NCBI GenBank assembly: GCA_947441615.1
Contig: CANEUH010000013.1
Coordinates: 1 to 64,000, forward strand
Reading direction: 5' to 3'
Length of the DNA: 64,000 nt
Source: Bacteriovoracaceae bacterium
GTDB taxonomy: Bacteria > Bdellovibrionota > Bacteriovoracia > Bacteriovoracales > Bacteriovoracaceae
Shown here: positions 34,170 through 41,573 of the stretch, piece after piece
Numbering within the stretch: position 1 is the first letter of the stretch
How the letters are laid out: every line of letters begins with the position of its first letter
The notes under the pieces: model-generated
The model's input: the letters and a program-made list of their open reading frames with translations, nothing else
What the model was told of the DNA's origin: nothing
The model's database searches: none
Translations under genes and position numbers: made by a program

Positions 34170-34208
34170 ATATTACAACATAGTCACAAACTAGTCAATA
34201 ACTAGTCA
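34170..34208 (-). promoter_or_regulatory. promoter with three TGACTA sites at 11-bp spacing
   Basis: On the minus strand TTGACT (34198-34193) and TAATAT (34175-34170) are 17 bp apart. The hexamer TGACTA (TAGTCA on plus) occurs at 34181-34186, 34192-34197 and 34203-34208, exactly 11 bp apart and overlapping the -35 and spacer. Likely operator array for the HTH of the downstream antitoxin. Confidence 0.6.
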
Positions 34209-34273
34209 TTCTCTGCATCTATATCTTAAGACATAAGTTCCCTTGCGAAAGTACCACTACGCAAGTGCTCAAA

Positions 34274-36265
34274 CTATAGACCTAACTGCTGCGAGAAAAA
34301 GGTATAAAAGGAAGCGACAAAGCGAGAACTCTCTCTCGCTGAACCAGACGCCCTAGCGTGTCCTCCCCACTCTTTATTGTAAAGAAGGATAGGTGCATCG
34401 GAAGTGTTATATTCCTGAAGACGAGCAAGATACTTATACGAATGCATCGGCACCACTCGGTCATCAAACTCCGCTGTCATGACCATCGTCGCAGGATAGG
34501 CCCGGCGCTTAATGTTGTGGTAAGGAGAAAGTGGAAACATCTCGAGGAAATCTTTTTCAACAAATGGATTCCCGTAATCTTCTGTCCAATATTTTCCAGC
34601 AGTAAAAAGAGAAAAGTTAATAAGATCCATCACACCCACAAGTGGAACCGCCGCTTTAAAAAGTTCAGCGTGCCTCTCAAGTGTTCCAGCAGTCAGAGTC
34701 CCGCCGTTACTTGCTCCCATCATTCCGAGATGCTCGCTTGAAGTCCAGCCGCGACTAATAAGCTCCTTCCCAGCAGCAGCGAAGGAATCCCAAGCGTTGA
34801 TTCTTTTTCCAACTCTTGCTCCTTCATACCAACTAAGACCATAGTCCAATGAACCCGGAAGAGTCACCACAGCAAAAGCTCCCCCTCGCTCCATCCAAGG
34901 AAGAGACTCATACATGCCAAAAGCTGGTGTGACTGAAGCTCTAAATCCACCGTAGCCGTAAAGAATCGTTGGAGTACTTGAGTTGAGCTTTACTCCCTTT
35001 TTTCTCATGACCCACATGGAAGCTTTCTCACCCGTGGCCGATGTGTAGTGAATTTTATCCGCATCAATTTCAATCCCTAATGACTGCTGAGCAAGAGTTT
35101 TCATCTCAAAGGTATTCACATCGAGAGAGATGATTTTTCTCGGCTCTCTAAAAGACTCGTAACCAAGTTTTAAAACGCCATCTTTATATGAAACTGCATC
35201 AATGGTGCCGTCATAAAGATCAATCATTCTAATAGACCCAAACAAATCCCGAATCCCAGCTACGTGGGAGCCGTCTTTAAGCCCAATAAGTAGAGTTAAA
35301 TCCGCAGAGAGATGATTTGATTTTTCAGCGACAAAATCCTGAGCTGGAATAAAGAGAGATCTTTTTCCATCACGAAGGCGAAGCTTATGAAGTTCTCCGT
35401 TATTCGCATTTTTAAAAGTACGGATCACAGCACTTGGTTCAGGGAACTCAGTCATCTCAATGATCTCGCCGTCAACGAGGTATTTGTTCGTAAGTTTTCC
35501 AGAACTGAGCTGTAGAGATCCAATGGACTCATCAACTTGAGCGTAAAACTTATCACCCAGTTCATGAACCGTGAGTTCAGAGGTTGAAGTTCTTCCAGAT
35601 AAAATAAGTTTATCTTCACTTTGAATCTCACCCACTGTGTGTTTAAAAAGACCCGGCCTTCCCCCACCGATGCGCTCATCCATGTCAGAGATATAATAAA
35701 AACTATGATCATCGGCCCAAGCGATAAAAGTATAGAACTTTACCATGAGGATATCAGAGAGCTTATTATCAGACTTATTGGTCACGATCACACGAGTAAG
35801 GTCCCCACTCGCTACAGTTTGAGTCGTGATCGCATACGTTGCACTTTCTTTTTTAACGTCGTTATTTTTATTTGAAGTCGATATTTTCTTCCACTTAAGA
35901 AATCTATTTTCTTTTTTCGTTAAACCTAGATCATCTTCAATCGTGGGAAGTCCAGGTTTGGTGAACCCAGGCTCCGCAGCATTGGTGATACGAGCTTGTT
36001 CCGCACGAAGCTTTCGTACTTCAAGAGTTCTCGCTGCAAATGACTCCGTAAGATTGGCATCAAGAAAGCTCGCGGTCACTGACTTTTGGGCCTCTACCCA
36101 ATCCCAAAGATCTGGATCAGAAGGATTCTCCATCCACTTGTAGGGATCTTCAATCACAACACCAAAGCGATTTTCCACTTGAGTGATTTTTTTAGCGACT
36201 GGATAAAGAAGCTGGGCCTGGGCGATAGAAGTCGAAAGAAGTGAGATCAGAAGAAGGGATTTCAT
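34274..36265 (-). CDS. secreted prolyl oligopeptidase (S9A family)
   Basis: 663 residues with a signal peptide (KSLLLISLLSTSIAQA). The N-terminal EDPYKWMEN (~38-46) and seven-blade propeller are followed by the hydrolase domain: YGYGGFRAS oxyanion region, nucleophile Ser in GASNGGTL (usual G-R-S-N-G-G), Asp in DDRVVP and His in GGHARASGS. The active-site Arg of the G-R-S-N motif is changed to Ala. It cuts short Pro-containing peptides, here outside the inner membrane. Single gene upstream of the trmD block. Confidence 0.9.
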   Translation of the reverse strand: MKSLLLISLLSTSIAQAQLLYPVAKKITQVENRFGVVIEDPYKWMENPSDPDLWDWVEAQKSVTASFLDANLTESFAARTLEVRKLRAEQARITNAAEPGFTKPGLPTIEDDLGLTKKENRFLKWKKISTSNKNNDVKKESATYAITTQTVASGDLTRVIVTNKSDNKLSDILMVKFYTFIAWADDHSFYYISDMDERIGGGRPGLFKHTVGEIQSEDKLILSGRTSTSELTVHELGDKFYAQVDESIGSLQLSSGKLTNKYLVDGEIIEMTEFPEPSAVIRTFKNANNGELHKLRLRDGKRSLFIPAQDFVAEKSNHLSADLTLLIGLKDGSHVAGIRDLFGSIRMIDLYDGTIDAVSYKDGVLKLGYESFREPRKIISLDVNTFEMKTLAQQSLGIEIDADKIHYTSATGEKASMWVMRKKGVKLNSSTPTILYGYGGFRASVTPAFGMYESLPWMERGGAFAVVTLPGSLDYGLSWYEGARVGKRINAWDSFAAAGKELISRGWTSSEHLGMMGASNGGTLTAGTLERHAELFKAAVPLVGVMDLINFSLFTAGKYWTEDYGNPFVEKDFLEMFPLSPYHNIKRRAYPATMVMTAEFDDRVVPMHSYKYLARLQEYNTSDAPILLYNKEWGGHARASGSARESSRFVASFYTFFSQQLGL

Positions 36266-36369
36266 AGTTATCCTTTGATGTAGAGGATTTTTATCGAAGG
36301 AGAGGGATTGATGTCAAGGGAGAGGGGATATTTTCCATAGCAAAGTAATAACTTAAGTCTCTGAAACTA

Positions 36370-37215
36370 TTATCTCTTTTGCTTATCAGGCTGATTTCTG
36401 TCACTCATGAAATCATCTGAAAAGTTTTCAAGAGTATTTTTTAAAACAGATAGTGATTCTGATTCATGGACATTGAGGGATCCATCCAAGAGATCCGGCC
36501 GCCACTTCTTGGTCATGATTTTTTTCTGCTCTAGCTGCCAGTGTTCAATATTTTTGTGATGCCCACTCATAAGAATCTCTGGAACAGGGATTCCTTCAAA
36601 GTCTTGAGGCTTCGTAAATTGAGGGTACTCAATAAGACCATCTTCAAACGAATCATAAAGACTAGAGAGTTTATTTCCTAAAATACCTGGAACAAATCTC
36701 ACGGCCGAATCAAGAATCGTCATCACCGCAAGCTCCCCTCCGGTTAGAACATAGTCTCCTAGAGAATAGTACTGATCGACATATTTTTCTAAAAATCTCT
36801 CGTCCACTCCTTCGTAGCGGCCGCAGATAAAGACCACGTCTTTAGTTGGGTGAGAAAGGATCTCTCGCCCAAACTCTCGAGCAACTTTATTATTCCACAC
36901 TCTCCCCCTGGGAGAGGTGTAGATCACTTGAAGATCATTCTTTGACTGATACCCACCACTCTCCACAACACCCTTCATGAGAGCATCTCTTAAGATATCC
37001 GCTCTCATCACCATCCCAGGGCCTCCGCCATAGGGAGAATCATCGACACTTTTATATTTTGTCACTGAGTAGTCTCTGATGTTCACACATTGAACTTCAA
37101 ACTTAATCTCTTCACTTCTCTCACCTCGAAGAGCTGAACCCGCAATTCCGCACTCTAGAAGAGGTTTAAAGTATTCTGGAAAAAGTGTCAGGATCCAAAT
37201 CTTTCGATGAATCAT
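36370..37215 (-). CDS. trmD: tRNA (guanine37-N1)-methyltransferase
   Basis: 281 residues. TLFPEYF (~9-15), DDSPYGGGPGMVM (~58-70), TSPRGRVW, CGRYEGVDERF (~127-137) and the SLGDYVLTGGE segment of the trefoil knot (~145-155) are clear. Adds the methyl group of m1G37, which prevents frameshifting. A hydrophilic tail after 250 is slightly longer than usual. Overlaps rimM (ATGA). In most genomes rplS follows; here the next gene on this strand is an unrelated peptidase. Confidence 0.97.
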   Translation of the reverse strand: MIHRKIWILTLFPEYFKPLLECGIAGSALRGERSEEIKFEVQCVNIRDYSVTKYKSVDDSPYGGGPGMVMRADILRDALMKGVVESGGYQSKNDLQVIYTSPRGRVWNNKVAREFGREILSHPTKDVVFICGRYEGVDERFLEKYVDQYYSLGDYVLTGGELAVMTILDSAVRFVPGILGNKLSSLYDSFEDGLIEYPQFTKPQDFEGIPVPEILMSGHHKNIEHWQLEQKKIMTKKWRPDLLDGSLNVHESESLSVLKNTLENFSDDFMSDRNQPDKQKR

Positions 37216-37748
37216 TCCGTATACTCCGGCATGATCATGGTGATCTTTTTATTTTCCATATCAATTTCAGGAAAAAAGGATTCCACATAAGGAAGTGTGA
37301 TCTTCTCTCCAGTAATAAGTCTCACGTCAAAAAGATACTGCATGCCATTGTGGGAGAAGCTCTCAAGGGTCCCGACTTTATCTCCCGACTCATTCACCAC
37401 ATCCATATCCATGAGATCCACTAAGTAAACTTGATCATCCTCTGGTTCAGGAAATGATTCTCGATCAAGATAAATCTCAAACGGGATAAGACTCTCTAGG
37501 TGAGTTCGGTCTTTCATGCCTTTAAATTGGCAGATGACTTTATTTCCAAAGCGAAGCTTTTCGATTTCCCACTCTTCACCATTAGGATTAATTTTTGACT
37601 TTAAGCTCGTGGGGAATAACCAAAGCTTCATGCCCTCATCAAGAATAGAATCCTCTAGTTCTTGGTTCACTAACCGAAGCTCTGCTTCTCCCTTAATGCC
37701 GTGGGGATTTGCTACAAAACCGAGTTTAATCAATTCATCTTTTTTCAT
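37212..37748 (-). CDS. rimM: ribosome maturation factor RimM
   Basis: 178 residues from the ATG at 37748 (a TTG 24 bases earlier falls in a terminator stem). The beta-barrel start GFVANPHGIKGEAELRL (~9-25), KGMKDRTHLESL and the PRC-barrel end DMDVVNESGDKVG, FDVRL, LPYVESFFPEIDMENKKI are typical. It helps 30S maturation around S19. Translationally coupled to trmD. A terminator-like hairpin stands directly before the gene. Confidence 0.93.
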   Translation of the reverse strand: MKKDELIKLGFVANPHGIKGEAELRLVNQELEDSILDEGMKLWLFPTSLKSKINPNGEEWEIEKLRFGNKVICQFKGMKDRTHLESLIPFEIYLDRESFPEPEDDQVYLVDLMDMDVVNESGDKVGTLESFSHNGMQYLFDVRLITGEKITLPYVESFFPEIDMENKKITMIMPEYTE

Positions 37749-37760
37749 AATTTCCAAACT

Positions 37761-37803
37761 AAAAAACCCCAATCTATCTCTATTCGATAAATTGGGGTTT
37801 TCG
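37761..37803 (-). terminator. terminator or attenuator between khpA and rimM
   Basis: AAAACCCCAAT (37763-37773) and ATTGGGGTTTT (37791-37801) pair perfectly over 11 bp, with an inner ATC/GAT pairing. On the minus strand the stem ends in six U. It lies inside what is usually one operon and would reduce rimM-trmD transcription. Confidence 0.8.
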
Positions 37804-37825
37804 TTATTAACTCAAATCAATTAAG

Positions 37826-38068
37826 TTATTCGATGATTTCTAAGACTGATCTTTTTCTTAATTTGGTAGAGGCCGCATTAAGAATCGTTCGTAGTGCTCT
37901 TGCCGTTCGACCTTGCTTTCCAATCACTTTGCCCAAGTCTGATTTATCCACCTTGAGTTCAATGACCGTGGTCTGCTCACCTTCGATCTCGTTAACTTCC
38001 ACGCGATCAGGCATGTCCACAAGTGCTTTAGATACGTACTCGATCAAACTTTTCAATTCACTGCTCAT
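37826..38068 (-). CDS. khpA: KH-domain RNA-binding protein
   Basis: 80 residues, one KH domain. The GxxG loop is [12 protein letters not shown] (~48-59), preceded by [13 protein letters not shown]. Gene order rpsP-khpA-rimM-trmD is standard. KhpA binds structured RNAs, often with KhpB/EloR, and affects cell division and 16S processing in other bacteria. Confidence 0.94.
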   Translation of the reverse strand: MSSELKSLIEYVSKALVDMPDRVEVNEIEGEQTTVIELKVDKSDLGKVIGKQGRTARALRTILNAASTKLRKRSVLEIIE

Positions 38069-38120
38069 AAGTACCTACTTTAAAGGTTTACACCCCGTTA
38101 TGAGCACGGGGATAACAACA

Positions 38121-38363
38121 TTATAACTTGATATTGTTATTTTTGAGCAAAGTTCTTACAGTATCAGAAAGTTGAGCACCCTTGTTTAACCAAGCCTTTA
38201 TGCCGTCAACATTAACAAGCTTAATAGCTTCTTTTGCTTTAGGGTCATATTGACCAAGTTTTTCAAGGAATTGGCCATCACGAGGGCTACGAGAGTTTGT
38301 AGCTACGATCGTATAAACAGGACGGTTTTTGCGACCACCACGGGCCATTCTAATTTTTACCAT
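38121..38363 (-). CDS. rpsP: 30S ribosomal protein S16
   Basis: 80 residues of usual length: VKIRMARGGRKNRPVYTIVATNSRSPRDGQFLEKLGQYDP at the start, an Ile-Lys-Ala-Trp-Leu helix and the AQLSDTVRTLL end. It stabilises the 5' domain of 16S rRNA. AGGAGA is upstream of the ATG. 86 bases follow ffh, with a hairpin in between. Confidence 0.97.
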   Translation of the reverse strand: MVKIRMARGGRKNRPVYTIVATNSRSPRDGQFLEKLGQYDPKAKEAIKLVNVDGIKAWLNKGAQLSDTVRTLLKNNNIKL

Positions 38364-38418
38364 TGGAAATCTCCTATAGATTCACTAAAAAAATGTTAGA
38401 GAGTTATAATTCACACTG

Positions 38419-38443
38419 AGGGCAAAGTCAAAAACTTTGCCCT
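38419..38443. other. 10-bp hairpin between ffh and rpsP
   Basis: AGGGCAAAGT-CAAAA-ACTTTGCCCT is a perfect stem of 10 bp with a 5-nt loop. Neither strand shows a U run behind it, so it is more likely an mRNA processing or stabilising hairpin than a terminator. It could partly separate ffh from ribosomal-protein expression. Confidence 0.6.
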
Positions 38444-38449
38444 AAAGCC

Positions 38450-39895
38450 TTAGAAGTACTTCTTACCAAATGGACTCTTGGGCTTGTCTTTCTTTTCTTG
38501 TTGCCCAAAAAGCTGCTGGTTTTGATTCTGAGGGGCCTGCCTGAAGCCTTTAACGGGGCCCATTCCAGGAATATTCGGAAGTCCCCCTCCTTTCATCATC
38601 CCCATCATCCCCACCATCATTTGATGCATCTGGTTAAAACGCTCCAAGAATTGGTTCACTTCCTGAACAGTTTTCCCCGAACCGGCGGCAATCCGCTTTC
38701 GGCGAGAACCATCAATGATGGAAACCTCTTCGCGCTCTTTTTTAGTCATCGAATTGATGATGACTTTCATTTTATTCATTTCATTCTCAGCACCAGTGAG
38801 ATCCCCCATCTGACGAAGGGCCCCACCCATACCAGGAATCATTTTTAAAATAGAACCAAAGGATCCAAGGCGATTGATCGTTTCCATTTGTTTCACAAAA
38901 TCATTGATCGTGAATTTACCACGCTCAAGGTTTTGCATCATCCCCATCGCCTCATCTTGATTGATTGCCTCTTCAGCTTTTTCAACAAGAGAAAGGACAT
39001 CTCCCATATCAAGAATTCTCTTCGCGAGTCTATCTGGGTGGAAAGGCTCTAGGTCCTTCATCTTCTCACCAACAGAAATAAACTTGATAGGAACACCAGT
39101 CACATAGCGGATAGAAAGGGCGGCACCACCTCGAGCATCGGAGTCCATTTTTGAAAGGACCACACCAGTGAGTCCCACTTTCTCATGGAAAACTTTTGAA
39201 ACGTTCACCGCTTCTTGTCCCGTCATCGCATCGGCCACCATAAGGACTTCAGGATTATCAAGTGACTTTCTCACGTCCACAAGCTGACTCATGAGTTCTT
39301 CATCAACTTGAAGACGTCCAGCGGTATCGATGATCGCAATTTCTTTATGAAGGCGTTTTGCTTCTTCTAATCCCGCTCTAACGATATCCACAGGCTTCAT
39401 CGAAAGATCAGAATCAAAGTAATCCACACCTAAGTTTTTAGCATGAGTGATGAGCTGATCCTTCGCTGCTGGACGGAAGTTATCCGCAGGAATAAGGAGC
39501 ACGTCTTTTTTACTTTTGTTTCTTAAATAAAGAGCAAGTTTACCAGCGAAAGTCGTTTTACCAGCACCGTTTAATCCCACAATAAGAATAGGAATCACTG
39601 GTGGGCGCTTCAGATTTAGCTCAGAGTTTTCACCACCCATGAGTTTAGCAAGCTCATCGTGCATGATTTTAACAAACTGCTGACCCGGCTCCACGCCGCG
39701 AAGAACTTTTTCTCCAAGGGCTTCGGCCTTTACTTTTTCAACGAATTCTTTAACGACTTTAAAGTTTACGTCGGCCTCAAGAAGAGCGGTCTTCACCTGC
39801 TTTAAGGTTTCTTCGACGTTTTCTTCTGAAATTTTATTCTTTCCACGAAGGGATCGGAACGCGTCCGAAAATTTTTCGCTTAAATTATCAAACAT
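38450..39895 (-). CDS. ffh: signal recognition particle GTPase Ffh
   Basis: 481 residues. N domain (1-90), G domain with GLNGAGKTTFAGKLA (~107-120), DNFRPAA, DTAGRLQVDEEL, and the Met-rich M domain from about 320 with GMGGALRQMGDL, RRKRIAAGSG and a run of Met/Gly residues (MMVGMMGMMKGGG). First gene of the block ffh-rpsP-khpA-rimM-trmD. It recognises signal peptides at the ribosome. The HAD gene upstream overlaps it by 8 bases. Confidence 0.97.
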   Translation of the reverse strand: MFDNLSEKFSDAFRSLRGKNKISEENVEETLKQVKTALLEADVNFKVVKEFVEKVKAEALGEKVLRGVEPGQQFVKIMHDELAKLMGGENSELNLKRPPVIPILIVGLNGAGKTTFAGKLALYLRNKSKKDVLLIPADNFRPAAKDQLITHAKNLGVDYFDSDLSMKPVDIVRAGLEEAKRLHKEIAIIDTAGRLQVDEELMSQLVDVRKSLDNPEVLMVADAMTGQEAVNVSKVFHEKVGLTGVVLSKMDSDARGGAALSIRYVTGVPIKFISVGEKMKDLEPFHPDRLAKRILDMGDVLSLVEKAEEAINQDEAMGMMQNLERGKFTINDFVKQMETINRLGSFGSILKMIPGMGGALRQMGDLTGAENEMNKMKVIINSMTKKEREEVSIIDGSRRKRIAAGSGKTVQEVNQFLERFNQMHQMMVGMMGMMKGGGLPNIPGMGPVKGFRQAPQNQNQQLFGQQEKKDKPKSPFGKKYF

Positions 39896-40358
39896 GGGTA
39901 TCTCCCTTAAGATTGAGCTCGATGAGTTTACTACATTCAGAGGGATGAGACACTATGAAATCCGCTCCCGAATCCCTTAAAATTTGAGGGTGAGCTTCTT
40001 TATTCCACGTCGCACCAATCGCCAACACTCCAAAATTTTTGGCCCCCATCATATCATTGGAGCTATCCCCGATGACACAGATCGACTGCTTAGGGGTTTT
40101 TCCCACAAGTTTTACTAGGCCATCAATATGGGGCTTAGGGATAGCATCATCTGGGGTTGAGAAACTATCAAACAAGGAATGAATTCCAAATTCCTCTAAA
40201 AACTTGATGGTGGAAACCCTTCCCCGGGCGGTCCAAACATAAAAAAGGCACTCCGGGGAATGCGTGTGAAGAAGCTCCTTAATACCTGGAAATAGCTTAT
40301 ATTTAGGAGAACTCGTATCCATGAGGGTCCCGTCACAATCAAAAATCACGTGTTTCAT
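39888..40358 (-). CDS. HAD-family phosphatase
   Basis: 156 residues. Motif I DCDGTLMD (7-14) with the nucleophile Asp, motif II WTARG near 42-46, Lys in IPKPHI (~78) and motif IV GDSSNDM (~97-103) are complete, with only a small alpha cap. Such enzymes dephosphorylate sugar phosphates or nucleotides. It overlaps ffh by 8 bases, so it is co-transcribed, although a functional tie to SRP is not evident. Confidence 0.85.
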   Translation of the reverse strand: MKHVIFDCDGTLMDTSSPKYKLFPGIKELLHTHSPECLFYVWTARGRVSTIKFLEEFGIHSLFDSFSTPDDAIPKPHIDGLVKLVGKTPKQSICVIGDSSNDMMGAKNFGVLAIGATWNKEAHPQILRDSGADFIVSHPSECSKLIELNLKGDTHV

Positions 40359-40425
40359 AAGAAAAGATTCTAATGAAGAAGCTAGTCTGTTTACAACCCC
40401 TATTGCTCCCTATAAATAACTCTTT

Positions 40426-41520
40426 ATGAACGAAGTGACCCCTTTTTCTGAAAATCTCACAAAAAAAATTGAGTCCATGAGGGCCCATGCTAAACCAATT
40501 AAATTGGGCGAGATTCATTTTGACTCAAAACTTCTTCTCGCTCCCATGGCCGGGATTTGTAATATTCCTTATCGCTTACTGATGGAAGACCTTGGTGCCG
40601 GTGGAACAGTTTCAGAACTGATCTCCTGCCACGGGATTAATTACGGAAATCAGCGCACTCTTGAAATGTTAAAGATTCATCCTCTTGAGAGAAACGTTGG
40701 GATCCAACTTTTTGGCGAAGATGGTGACTCTATGGCAAAAGCCGCTGAAGTCGCCGAAAGCTTTGGGCCAAAGTTTTTAGATATCAATATGGGCTGCCCA
40801 GTCGCTAAAGTTGTTACAAAAGGTGGCGGCTCCGCACTTATGAAAGAAGTCACCGCTTTAGCACCTCTCTTTGAAAAAATGCGCTCTCGAATGAAAATTC
40901 CACTTTCGATTAAAATTAGAACGGGCTGGGACGCCAATTCTAGAAACGCTCACGAGGTGATTAAGATCGCTCAAAATTCAGGTATTGAGTGGGTCGCCAT
41001 TCACGGAAGAACCAGAACTCAGCAGTACACGGGACTTGCGGACTGGGATTTTCTTGAGGCCTTAAATAAAGATAAAAAACTTCCTCTGATTGGAAACGGA
41101 GATCTTCATCACCCTTACGGAGTATCGGAGCGCCTTCAAAAAACAAATTGCGATGCTCTCATGATCGCCAGAGGTGCTATTAGAAATCCATTTATTTTCC
41201 TGGAATCCCTTGATCCCACCTATGCTTCTCAAAAAAGATCTCAATTTTTGGGAGAAGATTACTGGGAAGTCATTAAGCGCCTGCGTTTTTATTGTGAACA
41301 AACCTTTAAAGAAGAAAGAACCATCCTCGTTCAATTAAGAAAACTTATTGTCTGGTTTGCGGCTGGCTTTCCTCGTGCAGCTGCCTTCAGGTCTCAGATC
41401 TTTGGTTGCCAAGATTTAGAGGAATGTATGAAATTTGCCGAAGACTACTTCATCTCCTTAGAAAACTCACAAAAATTCATTAATTACGATGAGATATTCA
41501 TGAGTTCTGGCCACGGCTAA
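40426..41520 (+). CDS. dus: tRNA-dihydrouridine synthase
   Basis: 364 residues. FMN-binding LLLAPMAGICNIPYRLL (~36-52), catalytic Cys in INMGCPVAKVVTKGGGSALM (~125-144), HGRTRTQQYTGLADW (~184-198) and IGNGDL match the DusA/B/C family. The subtype is closest in length and motifs to DusB but is not certain. It reduces specific uridines in the tRNA D-loop with NADPH. A single gene, divergent from the HAD-ffh unit. Confidence 0.93.
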   Translation: MNEVTPFSENLTKKIESMRAHAKPIKLGEIHFDSKLLLAPMAGICNIPYRLLMEDLGAGGTVSELISCHGINYGNQRTLEMLKIHPLERNVGIQLFGEDGDSMAKAAEVAESFGPKFLDINMGCPVAKVVTKGGGSALMKEVTALAPLFEKMRSRMKIPLSIKIRTGWDANSRNAHEVIKIAQNSGIEWVAIHGRTRTQQYTGLADWDFLEALNKDKKLPLIGNGDLHHPYGVSERLQKTNCDALMIARGAIRNPFIFLESLDPTYASQKRSQFLGEDYWEVIKRLRFYCEQTFKEERTILVQLRKLIVWFAAGFPRAAAFRSQIFGCQDLEECMKFAEDYFISLENSQKFINYDEIFMSSGHG

Positions 41521-41573
41521 GAGTACATCCAAGAATTCACTTAAGTTATTTACTCACCTATCCGAAAATAGAA

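Noticed and set aside
34358-34741. Plus-strand ORF opposite the prolyl oligopeptidase
   Set aside because: A shadow of a well-supported gene with catalytic motifs on the other strand; no ribosome-binding site.
38419-38443. Terminator between ffh and rpsP
   Set aside because: Stem is perfect but neither side has a U run, so only a hairpin is annotated.
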